Below, piece after piece: positions 41,220 through 52,529 of a stretch of 64,000 nucleotides of DNA (the first letter of the stretch is position 1; every line of letters begins with the position of its first letter). Source of the stretch: Ramazzottius varieornatus (taxonomy: Eukaryota > Tardigrada > Eutardigrada > Parachela > Ramazzottiidae); the NCBI GenBank assembly GCA_001949185.1, contig BDGG01000012.1, positions 1,010,035 through 1,074,034 of the forward strand, written 5' to 3'. The notes beneath the pieces are model-generated. The model made no database searches. It was not told where the DNA came from and was given only the letters and a program-made list of their open reading frames with translations. A program made the position numbers and the translations under genes.

Positions 41220-42837
41220 TTTGATCTTCATTCGCTTCTAGTTTTTTCTAGATTTGATTTTATTTCTGACCAGTTTCAGGTTTTTCGACACGTACTGAAT
41301 ATCCCCATATGCGTTGTCTGCCTAATGGGGGCTCGTTCCGGTCGGACGCGGAAGGGCGTGGCATCATGCATGGTCGGGCCTGTACGGCGTCTGCGCCCTT
41401 TCAGCATTCTCTGCAATGGACAAGAAAAGATGAACGTGCCGCACTAAATGAATGTAAGGAGGATCGAGGCAAGTATGATAGTTAACAATATGATCAACTG
41501 ACCGCCTTTCTGCGGCATGATTTGCCAGCCTCCAGCTGACCATCTTTCTTCAAGAATTTCATCGTCGTGCAGCAGGACGGAGCCACCACGACTAGCTCAC
41601 TTTCTGACAAGTTCATTATTGCGCCCATGAATTTCTAGGGTCTCGGATTTCTTCACTTTCATACTGCGGCACCGTCCACACGCCAAGTTTGAAAGTCTCC
41701 AGATATCCCCAGCTTGTCATATGGGAACTTCGCTGGACGACCTCCTCGCCTAGACTTAATCTAAAGTTTTTTCCTCTGTACTCCAACAGCTCCAATTGCG
41801 AGCTTTATGAGGCTGAAGCCGTGTGAGATTCTGACACCTCCCTGACCTGCCTCACATTTTGCTTCAAAGAACTGGAGGGAGAGCACAGCGGGTGCTGATT
41901 GATGACCCGTAAAGAGGCTTCAAAAAATGTCCAAATCGGCTCTCTTCTGCAGAAAATTATAGAGCACTAGTTGCTGTACCAGCCCACAATTCTCAACACT
42001 TCTCAGCAGAGACTACGGAAATTTATCTTGGAGACCTATTCCTTGTTGTCTGTGGCGGAAAAGAGCGGCATAACGTATTGTGCAAGAGAATTGACCGCAC
42101 TCACATGCAGCGTACCTTCGCGTAACCAGGCGGCACTTGGTCCTTCGTCGAGCTTTTCCGCACTCGGCTTTCGGTAAGTGTTTCCGCGTGTAGTTCAATT
42201 TCATCATTTCCACTATGGTAAAAAATCAAACGGGTTAAGTAAGAGAAAGGTGTTCAGATGAAAAGCCGTATTGTCGGTAAAAGTGTTTTCCTGCAGATGC
42301 TTGTCAACATGTGGGTATCACAAACTCCTACTGTGGAAAGCCACTAGTGGACGCACCGCACGTCCTTGATTATGCTGAAGTCTTTAGAAATTAGCCTACC
42401 CGAAAACATCTAAAAACTTCCCCTAAATATTCCTATAGAGCATTGTCTGGTGGCTTGGATGGTTTCCAAGCGGTTAACCACAAAGAAAAGCGTCAGCAGG
42501 TGGACATTATACCCAGCTTTACGAAGCGTGCATCGATATAGCCTGTTTGGCTGTCGAGACAAAAGGTTCTGAGGAGAAGTATCACTTTAATGAATTTACT
42601 CAAAATCTTTGGTAATCTCTTCAAGAGGCCTTTTGCAAATCTGTTGGTCACGGTGTTGGAGTGTTTAAACGTTCGACTGCTCTCTGTTCTTCTAGAGTGT
42701 CTGTAGTGTGTACACTATACGCGGGTGGGGATCATCGCGCTGACCACGAGCTACATGTGTTGAGGATCAAATTTCACACCGCGTGCAGGGTATCATATGC
42801 GCGACTTTCTAAAGTGGACTATTCTTCCGCGGATATT

Positions 42838-45800
42838 ATGATCCTGCTAATTCCCCGTCTCACCTGGCCCCGCTGTCAAATGGCCGGACAACAGCCGGCA
42901 GCTATTTTCTTACTTATTATCCTATTGTCGGCGCACAGCAGTCTTCACATGGTGGACGCCCAATTAGATCAGTGGACGGACACCGACAGCTACGAACCGC
43001 TGGGATGTCGCGACCGACAAATGTGCTGCAAGGGAAGGGATTCTTCTTGTGTTGTCAGCGAGTTTCATCCCAACAGCATCATCGAGGACCTGGATACAAA
43101 CCGAACGATCCGCTGCTATTGTGACGAGTCTTGTGTTACGCTGGGCGACTGCTGTCACGACCTACGCTCCTTTTGCGGAGGTATGTTTATCTAAGAACTG
43201 CAGGAAATATCAGTACCCAATCAACAGATCAAATTTCTAGCCACACAGAACGTGGCAATATGTCGGAAAGTCTTTCTGGAATTTATACCTGACTTCTTCC
43301 GTAACATTTGGTCTCCTTACTAAAAATTTGACAGGGCAAACTTATTTTGGGCATGAGAATGTCAGTCCGAGACGCCAAGGAAGGTGCAAGGATGTCCGCA
43401 AGTGGCCAAGCGGTGTTTGTTTAACATCGGAATTTCAGGCGAAAAATTCTTAAGGGCGCCATTATGGTGTAATGTATTCAAAGAATGACGGAGAATATGC
43501 TTGGGCAGATGTCTTCCTGTTGCCGCTGCGTTATGGACAAAATTTGGCCTCTTTTGACTGATCGATCTGTTTACGTTAGACATACACTTGCGGATATGGT
43601 CAATGCGTATCCAAGTATGACTTGCCAAAGTCCGGAAAGGACTCCCAAAAGAAAACGGAAACGCCTTGGCCGGCGTCCACAAGGATCGACGACAATCATT
43701 ATTGAATTAGAATTCGAGCGGCATTGGATGGGCGTGGCACGAACTTAACAGTAAAGCAGAGCTCGCTGAGCGGAACGAACATACCAGTATCTATCTACCA
43801 CCGACCTGCATACACGCGTTGCATAGGTAAATATCGGGTTCGTTCTATGCAGGTGCTTGACGTGTAAGGTATCTCGCTCGTAGCGCCCCGAAAGGGTTCT
43901 CAAAACAGAATCTTAACCAGCCAAGGCTGCTTTTGAGTTTTTGTATGAGTATGCGTGTCAGCGTATATCGGTTATCACTGACCCGACGGCACGTTCCGTC
44001 GAGTGAAGCCTGTCATGTTTTTTCCTCCTTTCTTGCTACATATATCCGGAAGATGACATGGCGTGGTATGATCTTCGAGTGACAGTTTCCACCGATCAAG
44101 ACATGTAATCCCTCGTCACAGCTTGACCTAAAGGCGAGAAGAGATGTATAAACATACCCAGTCACTGGCCCATCTTTGCGGCAGGGATTACGAGTGCCGC
44201 AAGTAATCTTCGAACGAATTACTGTTATGAGCCCAAAAATGGACTTTAAATTGCCATCATCGACAAGCTTCCCCATTCTATCACTTGATTTACTGCGGAA
44301 GGCAGCAGTCAAGCACCTAATTACAAGTTAATATCCTCAGAAACGATCATCAAAAATGTGATTGTAAAAAAACTGGATCGGAATCTCTTATTGGTTTCTC
44401 ATCAAGTGTCCAGTTAGCACATCATTATTTTCCCAAAAACTCTGACCGGGACGGACTTTGCAGGGATTTTATATAGGCTCCTCCATAATTCAATCATTGC
44501 AACCAGCGGGGCGCATAAAGCACGAGAATTCTTGTCGATTTTTGAAATTGAATTTAAAAGGCGTCGCGGCTTAGTTAAACAGTCAATGTGATAAAGATTA
44601 GTGTGACGAACGCAGATGGTGGCCTACATTTATCTATATCTCTTCGAAAGTTGACATGCTGCCCCGAAGAGATCAACCCGGTATGCTCAGCGGAAAGATC
44701 TTTTGCAAGTCAAGTCAAGTACACTTCCGTCCACTTGATCCGCAGTTACACGGACACCGAAAGCTCGCCATTAGACCGTACTTCTAAACTGGACTAACCT
44801 TTCCTTAGTTTCGAAAAAATATAAGACAAAGGAAAAACGGTATTTCTTTTGCGGAGTCCATAGAGCTCTTCCAAGGTTTCGTTGCGAGAAACCGTAATAG
44901 CGACAAGGACGATAGGGTAAGCAACAACATCCGCAACAAAAAAAGAGGGCGTTTCAAAGCCGACCTGCCCGCAGGATGGGGATAATCATGGGCGGACACA
45001 AACATGTTATGCTGGTCGCGTGATTAAGTTGTGAACAAATTACCTGGCAAATTAGTTTTCTGAGCAGATCGCGGACAGCGCTTTTGGGGCGGAGAACCCT
45101 TCTGTGAAATTGTGCCGAACGAAATATCAGTTTATGATTTTCTTGTGTATTGTAGCGCAAGATTGTGAGGTAACTCCTTGGAGTGACTGGAGTCAGTGTA
45201 GCTCGGCCTGTGGAGTGGGGAAGATGTCGAGACGCAGAACCGTTCTGCAAGAATCGTCAAACGGAGGAAAAGCTTGTCCGGCGCTCCTGCAAACACGTGC
45301 CTGCTTCAATAACCAGTGCGAGAAACGCCATGAAATGAGAGGTACGGTCCAGCTGTCTCCATCACACTATTATTGAAGTTTATGGACCGGTATCCTAATA
45401 ATTTGACTGTAGAGGTGGCCGCCTTACTTCCGGGAATATTCGCCCACGCACGAGACGCCAATGAGACCTTTGACATCCGTCACAACCTGCGTATTAACTA
45501 TCCAAAAGATCCTGCCGAAGAAAGCAGTCAAGAGTAAACACGTCAAATTCATACACATCAAACTTGTCATGCATTCTCTCCCTTGCAGGTACTGCGCTCA
45601 TTTTGAGGTGACGAAAGCTAGTAAACGATGCAAACTGGAGGTATGGACATCGAATATCAAGGAAGGAGCTCAGGTTTGTGTCGATTGTCAAAAGGGGGCC
45701 ATGCGGAAGAAACTCGGTTACAGGTAAGGTCTTGGATAGTTTGTGATCGTAACTCTTCCTGACCCTCTCGTTTTTCGTTCAAGGTGTAAGGGTCAAGGAC

Positions 45801-45996
45801 TCCTTAACACGGAAACACGCTGGAGTGCTATGGTCAGTAGCACACAATGACACAGTATCCATACACCCTAATGCCAAAAGAGCTTATTTGAATTTTGTAG
45901 CTCGTTAATGGGTGTCATGGAAAGTGGCTTCTGAAAGAGCGGAAAGCCGACTGCCACTGCGACGTCAACGACCACAATGCTTTCATTTTTGTCTGA
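42838..45996 (+). CDS. SBSPON: Somatomedin-B and thrombospondin type-1 domain protein (SBSPON-like)
   Basis: Six exons: 42838-43180, 45156-45341, 45413-45533, 45589-45723, 45784-45832, 45901-45996; all phases close and the stop is TGA. A second possible Met is at 42880. The signal sequence is AAIFLLIILLSAHSS, so it is a secreted matrix protein. The somatomedin-B domain shows the family's ten-cysteine pattern, including CYCDESCVTLGDCCHD. The thrombospondin type-1 repeat starts TPWSDWSQCSSACGVGKMSR (a WxxWxxC motif; the usual O-fucose Thr is Ala). The last part matches the SBSPON C-terminus: EGAQVCVDCQKGAM, then GCHGKWLLKERKADCHCD, and the very end AFIFV resembles SFIFI of the human protein. 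No function beyond matrix structure is inferred. The first intron is about 2 kb and contains repeats only. Confidence 0.9.
43804..43856. repeat. CCTGCATAC palindromic repeat (SBSPON intron 1)
   Basis: The arms are acctgcatac and tatgcaggtgc, with a 32-bp loop. Confidence 0.6.
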
Positions 45997-46485
45997 ACAA
46001 ACAACAATAGCTACAAGAACCCTCCAAATTACAGCAACATCCTCAACAGACTTCGGAAGTTGTGAGTTTAACACGAGTGGACGAAGACCTAGCCTGTTTC
46101 CTATGCGTCACTGCCGCCTGGATGTCAACCGGTTGCCTCACTGGCTCTTGGTTATTAATATTGTCCATCAAATATAGTTTTGTTTTTTTTTTAATTCATC
46201 GGGTATTTTCAGATTTTATGTCGATCATCTCCCTTATCATTGGCAGAACGCGAGAAGCTCATGCAAGTTCTATCTTTCGAGTTTCGTATCAGGTACGAAT
46301 GACTAATTTCGAATTCAAGGCTGGCATCCAACAGGTTCGTTGGCGACTTTGAGCAAACTTAAGCACCATCAAAACAAAGCGATTACAAGAGTCATTATCA
46401 CATGATGAATGTTGAATGGAGCGCAACTAAACCCATGCCTAATCACTCATTGATTGTATCAAACTTTACGGAACATGCTGCGGTT
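45997..46485. other. Convergent intergenic gap between SBSPON-like and MMAB genes
   Basis: About 490 bp between two stop codons, presumably the 3' UTRs. I see no further structure apart from a T-rich run near 46180. Confidence 0.5.
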
Positions 46486-47572
46486 TCAATGAGTGGACAT
46501 CTTGTTCGACGAGGCTTGTTGTGGTCTGATGTAGATCTTCTCCACCTTCTGCTCTTTCATTGCCGCATAACGAGCTAGAATGAAAAAATACTCTGAGTAA
46601 AATAGAAGCCGAATAATTAAGCGTCATCAGAGTACCTAGGACGAACAGGTAATCGCTCAAGCGGTTGAGAAATTTCAATGGCTCTCCGTCCACTTGTCCA
46701 TTCAGCACCAACGAAGTCACTGCACGTTCGGCTCGCCGGCAAACCGCTCGGGCATAGTGAATAAAAACCGCAGTCTTTCCGCCCGACTATAAATCAATTC
46801 CGCACACTCTGAACTTTTGAACAATTCAATAGTGTTCGCTCGTACGGAGAAGAAAAGTTAACTAGCTTACCGGTAGGATGAAGTTTTGAAGTGCTGGCAG
46901 TTGGTCCTCCATCCTGTCTATCTGGTCTTCAAGCATCTTCACATGATGCGGATCGAACCTGGTCTTATCTGCAATGTGCGAACTCATTAAAAAACAGGAA
47001 CTTACAACGCGTGAAGTTTCGAGTTTTTACCTAGGTGGGATTTTCGTGCATACGGAAGTGGGGTCGCTAAAGCTGATCCGACGTCCTGTAATAAGCATTG
47101 AATCTGCTCCAGGTGACTGTCAAAATTGTGTCCCGCATCCGCAGCAAACTCGCGAACTATTCTACACCAAAACACACAATTTGCAGAAACAACACAGCAA
47201 GTACCTCGGAGTACAGTACGTGGAAATTAGGCTTACCCTCACCCCAGAAGGCAACTCAGCTCATCCGTCGTACCTAGAGATTCGAATACATCGTCATCCT
47301 TCCGGCGTCTTTCACCGGTGAACGTCGAGCTGGTACCTGCAATTTACAAATATACGAAACGTACCTTCAATGAAAATCAGACCACCCAGACCTAGCTGGT
47401 TGCGCTTAGACACGCTCGTACCTGCATCTCCTGTTTTCGTATATATACGGATCCGATTAGTTTGCTGACCGGAAGTGACAACATCCGCATAATTCCTTCT
47501 TGAAACATCAAGGTGTGACACAGATCGTCTGTTCCAAGCAAGGGCAAGTCTAAACACTTTGATCCCACGCAT
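46486..47572 (-). CDS. MMAB: Cob(I)yrinic acid a,c-diamide adenosyltransferase, mitochondrial
   Basis: Six exons, complement of 46486-46574, 46636-46786, 46871-46968, 47031-47161, 47243-47336 and 47422-47572; total 237 residues with every phase closing. MMAB converts cob(I)alamin to adenosylcobalamin, the cofactor of methylmalonyl-CoA mutase, in mitochondria. The N-terminus is Arg-rich and suits import ([17 protein letters not shown]). The PduO-type core has [19 protein letters not shown] (ATP-binding), then [43 protein letters not shown] and [19 protein letters not shown], in family order. No key residue appears missing. The start Met at 47572 was chosen because it yields the presequence. 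Its 5' end faces PGAM5 in a divergent arrangement. Confidence 0.95.
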
Positions 47573-48059
47573 GGCGGACGACGGTAGGATTGCCCGAAAG
47601 CCTTCAATGGTCGTACAACACAAACTTTCCTGGACGTTCGGAAGACGGAAGCCTGAACATTGATTTCTGTCCAACTCGGCGTGGTTCGGCCAGAATACGA
47701 GCCGGCTCAGCCAGAATGCGTTGCAAAAGATAATCAGCTAATCAAGCGGAGAAGTAACAGCACCTATTCTGGAAGGCTGGCTGCAAAGCGCCTTGGTCCG
47801 AATTCAGCCGGACCATCGGTGTCGACAATATCGCAATGTTGTGGTTTAACCACTCGATCAAGCTCAATCAATCGAAATGGACTGTTCTAGGAGCAGCACA
47901 ACTAGGCGACCATGAGATCTGTTCGTATCACTCCTTAACGTCACCGCGTGACTTCGATTCTTCGAACCTGTTCCGGAATTTCGCAACTTTGGCTCATCTA
48001 GACATTTGTTTTCTTTTTGCCATGTTTCTTTGATACCTAGGATGATGAGATAGTCAACC
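47573..48059. promoter_or_regulatory. Divergent intergenic region between MMAB and PGAM5
   Basis: About 490 bp between the two start codons of nuclear-encoded mitochondrial proteins. It should carry both promoters. No specific motif is claimed. Confidence 0.4.
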
Positions 48060-49429
48060 ATGCCGGTGGGAGCAGGGAAGAAGGCTCTGTTGGCGTCCTT
48101 GGGGCTGATTGCCAGTACGGGAACTGCTGCTGCTCTTGCCACACTCTGGAAGAAGGATGACGTTGTTGCTCACTGCGCACAGCCGCTTGATCTCTCCTCA
48201 AACTTTGTCCAGCTCTATCCCGGACCATCGGCAGGGATCCCTGTCGACAACGGACCAGGTCCTAGCACATGCGGGCGATGGGACCAGAGTAAGCTGTCAA
48301 ATTGCATAACGTGCCTCAATCGAATTTCCAATATTGACATTTGATTATTGATTGACAGCTTAATTTCATCGTGTTGCTTTCTTCTTCCCATTTGCAGACT
48401 GGGATCGTCGCGAACCAGCCTCCTTGATCCGTCCTTCAAAATCAAAGATAGATAGCTCAGGTGGACCGGTCAAGGAGAATGAACTTGCAGCGGCCACTCC
48501 AAAAGCCACCCGTAACCTCTTCTTCATCAGACATGGGCATTACATGGTCGATGCGATCTCAGACGAGGGACGAGTATTAACAGAGCTTGGTAAGACTTGA
48601 CAGTTTTTATCGGTCGATCGAGACGTGCAGAAATAGTTCCTTCCTATCCCTGTTGATCATCATTGATTACGCCGCACAAATATACACGCAGGCTATTTTT
48701 GTCCACATAGGTCGCGCACAAGCCAGGACTACGGGTCGTCGGCTAGCCGAACTAGACCTTCCCTGGACTAAGCTGGTGTATTCGAGTATGGCACGTGCCC
48801 GTGAAACTGCTCAGATAATCTCGGAATGCCTACCGAACATTGTTATGGAAAGCACAGACTTGATTCGGGAAGGAGCTCCGATCCCTCCGGAACCTCCTAC
48901 ACCCAACTGGCGCCCTGGGGCCCAGGCACGTAACGTTCGTTCTACCTTCATAGCTTCTTTTGTAACATGTCTGACCATGTTCGTTTTTAGCAGTACTTTG
49001 AAGACGGGGCTCGGATAGAAGCAGCATTTAGAAGTGTCGTGCATCGGGCGGATCCCGACCAGGAAAAGGACAGCTACGAACTTATCGTCTGTCACGCCAA
49101 CGTGATCCGATATTTTGTTTGCCGGTAATAAAGCAAAGTTTAAGTTTTGGTTTTATCGCTCCGCAGTGCGTCAGCTTTTCCCCACGGCAAATTGGAGTCA
49201 ATTTACAGTTGACACTTACGATGTAATGTTTTTATACATTGTCCATCCGATGGTTGGTAACTTCTCTTTTCATTGCAGAGCGCTTCAGCTACCTCCCGAG
49301 GCATGGTTACGCATGTCTCTGCACCACGCCAGTATGACTTGGTTAGCTATCCGGCCTAATGGAAGAGTCAGTCTGAGGACGTTTGGAGACTCTGGACATA
49401 TTCCGCCACATCAACTAACGACTTCTTAA
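48060..49429 (+). CDS. PGAM5: Mitochondrial serine/threonine protein phosphatase PGAM5
   Basis: Five exons: 48060-48288, 48398-48589, 48711-48925, 48991-49124, 49279-49429; 306 residues. PGAM5 is a histidine-phosphatase-fold Ser/Thr phosphatase anchored in the mitochondrial membrane and involved in mitophagy and cell death. The N-terminal anchor is [20 protein letters not shown]. The multimerisation motif WDQNWDRREP crosses the first splice site. The catalytic RHG motif is [11 protein letters not shown]. Further conserved segments are [40 protein letters not shown] and [13 protein letters not shown]. The product ends near [16 protein letters not shown], as in other family members. The donor of intron 3 appears to be GC (CAG|gcacgt at 48926), because the nearby GT sites break the frame or add residues. 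Confidence 0.94.
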
Positions 49430-50190
49430 ACCTAAGTTTCTTCCCGCTACTGTTGGAGTCGTCGTTTGGATGTCGTCGTTTGATGCATAATAATTCTGAT
49501 AGTTTGTGATAATTAACTCAGTTACGAAGATAGACGCGTGCCTCATGGAGTACAGCTTTTCTAAACATATGAGTTACTGTAGTTGTCATCCTTTCAAATT
49601 CGTAAGGTTCCCCTCCCCCCTACTGTTGGCACCTGTCAGTGGAAGGATTGAGGCGTTGAGCACACAAAATCCACTTCGTTTTTGCTATAAAATTAATAGT
49701 CAGTTTGATTCATGATCGAGACAGTCTTGTCGTGCAGCATGCCACAAATGATTTCGCTGCGCACACGAAGATCCAAGTAACCACCATAGATCGGCTCGGA
49801 GAACGACTTTCCCGCGAATAACCAGGTCTTTCAGACTTTAACATGGGACTTCGTCAGCGCTCTGATTCCATTAAAGACGTCAGGAACTTTGAAATGAATT
49901 CACGGTACTTCGCGCCTTGACAGTCTGTTTTCCGGACTTCCGCTTTTGCAGCTCTACATGTATCCAGTCCGTCCCCCGCATATATGCGGCCTATTACGCC
50001 ACGATATACGTCATGTCGCCTCACATTGCAAACCGTACAGTACTGTACACAAAAACGTTATAGTCACTCAGATGATGTGATTTTTCTCTTAGTCAATGAG
50101 GATCAACCTTCCTCAACTTGCGTCGGACCACCTGCAGCTTGTGTAGACGAACTTGGAGCAGGTTCGAACTCTCGGAGTGAGGAAGCGCGC
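49430..50190. other. Intergenic region between PGAM5 and the HSDL2 locus
   Basis: About 760 bp with no supported gene. The true first exon of HSDL2, which I could not place, may lie within its last part or just beyond it. Confidence 0.4.
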
Positions 50191-52326
50191 ACTGGGAGAT
50201 TTGTTTGGTCGAATTGCGGCGCCAAGATGCAAACACAGGGTAAGAGTAGCTATTACCCGGTGGTCTGCGACTGATGCTAGTCAACGGTATGTTCTTGCAG
50301 GGAACTCGCGGGAGAAACATTGTTCATCGCAGGAGGATCACGCGGCATTGGGAAAGTAATTGCGCTGAAAGGTTGGTATACCGTCGATTCCTAACATCCT
50401 GGTAATTGACTTCCGGTTGGCGATCGCGAATGACGTGTTATCTTCGTATATGATAGCTGCAAAGGACAAAGCAAACCTGGTGATTGCTGCAAAGACTGTA
50501 GACCCTAATCCGAAGCTCGCCGGAACCATTCATAGTGCCGCGGAAGAAAGTAATCTGACGATCCCCGAGATCATATGCGCTACTGCATTAAGCACGTATA
50601 CAGCAAGAAATAATCGAATGTCTTGTTTTTTAGCCCGAGCATTAGGGGGTCGGTGTCTTCCGCTGCAAGTAGATGTCAGGAACGAAGCGCAGGTATGATA
50701 ATACATAGCTACAATGAGTTGATCAGCGAATCTATTTACATGGTTCGCACGTATGGTTCGGGGTTGGCGGATTCCTAATGCGCTTCGTTCTGCAGGTCCA
50801 GAATGCCGTGGATGACGCGGTCAAGGAGTTTGGCGGGATTGATATCGTAACTGGTCAAATTTCCGGTACTTTTATTATCTGTTCGCCGTCACTCTCTTGA
50901 TTATTGTTAGGTGGTCAATAATGCTAGTGCAATATCTCTGACTGGAACCCTTGACACAACGATGAAGAAGTACGACCTGATGAATCAGATAAACGCCAGA
51001 GGAAACCTTCCTCGTGTAGGTACGCGGCATCTTTTCCACGTTGTACAGTAAATGACTTTCTAATGGGGGAGCCGTCTGATCCGTTCTCATGTCTCGTAGA
51101 TCCAAACTATGCATACCGCATCTCTTGAAAAGGTAAGAAACTTTTCGCGTAGCGTTTTAGAAGCTCACTTCCGGGAGGGCCGAAAGGCAAAAACTGTGCA
51201 AGTCGAACGTTCTGCTCTCTACGACGTGTCTCCTTTCAGCAAGAATCCACATATTGTGAATCTGAGCCCGCCGCTCAGTATGAGACCTATGTGGTTCAAG
51301 AACAACCTGGCGTATACCATTGCGAAGTACGGCATGTCGATGTGCGTGTTAGGTACAAGAATGTCGAATCACGTTTATATTCACTGGCGAAGGGTTCCAC
51401 TAACTTATGTCTATGTCTCCTGTAGGAATGGCCGAGGAACTGAAAGCAGACAAGATTGCAGTAAACGCTCTCTGGCCCCGCACGGGTTGGTACATGGTTT
51501 CAGTCGTAGCGTTGCAACCCTGGACAATCAACACCCAAATAACTTCACGAGGTTTGAATCACCATGATGCTCACAATTAGCTTTCCGTTTCAGCGATCTG
51601 GACGGCGGCGGTTGAAATAATGGCCGGCGATCAGAGTGCCAGGAACTGCCGTGAGGTCGACACTGTAGCGGATGCCTTCTATCACATTGTCACACAAGAC
51701 AGTAAGACCGTCACCGGCAACTTCTTTGTCGACGAAACCTTGCTTCGAGAAGCCGGCGTGCAGGACTTCGAGCAGTAGGCCTTGGAACCAGGAAACCCGC
51801 TCATCATGGATGGGTTCATTGACGAAGAACTCGACTCTGCAGGATCGATGCTTGGTCAGGACTCGTTCTCGAAGATAGGCAGTTTGACCAGAACTGGCGC
51901 GAGGAATCCTGCGGCCAGTGGTGATGAGTCTGAAGTCGCGCGGATTTTCAAAGAGGCGGAAAGAACGCTACAACAGAGCAGCGAGCGGAAAATTCAAGAT
52001 GTATTCGTGTTTGATGTGGACGGTAACTCTGATATTCTAGCAAGACTCCAAAATACGGACATGTGAAGAAAGAATTTCGTTCCAGGCGATAAGTGGTATT
52101 TGGATGGGATAAATTCGAAGATTGGCCCTGGCGAGCCGATTTCTCCGCCATCATGTACGATGAAGATGAACACCAACGATTTCATCGATCTTTTCGTGGG
52201 TAGCGTGACGCCTACTATCGCGTTCATGTCAGGTAAGGTGAAGATAAAGGGGAACATGAGTCTGCTGTGAAACTGGACAAGCTGTTGTCTAAGTTCCAAA
52301 AGCAGGGAAAATCTGACGCAGCCTAA
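50190..52326 (+). pseudogene. HSDL2: HSDL2 (hydroxysteroid dehydrogenase-like 2) with three disabling lesions
   Basis: Recognisable exons: about 50190-50240, 50301-50371, 50457-50549, 50634-50692, 50796-50846, 50911-51015, 51100-51132, 51240-51352, 51426-51485, 51594-52022, 52086-52326. HSDL2 is an SDR-fold dehydrogenase fused to an SCP2 sterol-carrier domain. Conserved parts are ANTGELAGETLFIAGGSRG, NLVIAAKTVDPNPKLAGT, SKLCIPHLLKR, the active-site YTIAKYGMS, AVNALWPRT and the SCP2 end IAFMSGKVKIKGNMSL. Lesions: (1) one extra base at about 51003-51005 shifts frame where ARGTFLVSK is expected; (2) an in-frame TAG at 51776-51778 where relatives have Tyr before the ..PG.PL motif; (3) one base missing at about 52262-52267, where AVKLDKLL should follow. 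No in-frame start codon was found in the first exon. Splice sites remain intact, so this is a unitary, not processed, pseudogene, unless the assembly is wrong here. Confidence 0.75.
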
Positions 52327-52529
52327 CAATTTGCTTAATTCCACATAGCTGTGGGTTATGCGTATGCTCAATAGGTGTTTAATGCCTGAGCGAATTGCAC
52401 AAAGTTGACTTGTTTGTTATTGCGCAAAAACTGGAATGTATTACTAGCTTAGTGGATTTCAAAAACGGTACTCTGACAATTCAGGAACACGTAAAAGGCT
52501 TATGGAGAAACTTGGTATAACATTGTGTT

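Larger units (their letters stand above)
38604..42837. other. Intergenic region between clathrin and the SBSPON-like gene
   Basis: About 4.2 kb with no gene I can support. Open frames at 40203-40445 and 40483-40881 (+) are adjacent. A third frame over the same stretch also reads smoothly to a stop near 40620, which suggests an eroded coding element with frameshifts, but no motif identifies it. The region also holds the palindromic repeats listed separately. Confidence 0.45.

Noticed and set aside
43485-43748. Open frames inside SBSPON intron 1
   Set aside because: They have no splice partners in phase and interrupt a gene whose flanking exons join cleanly.
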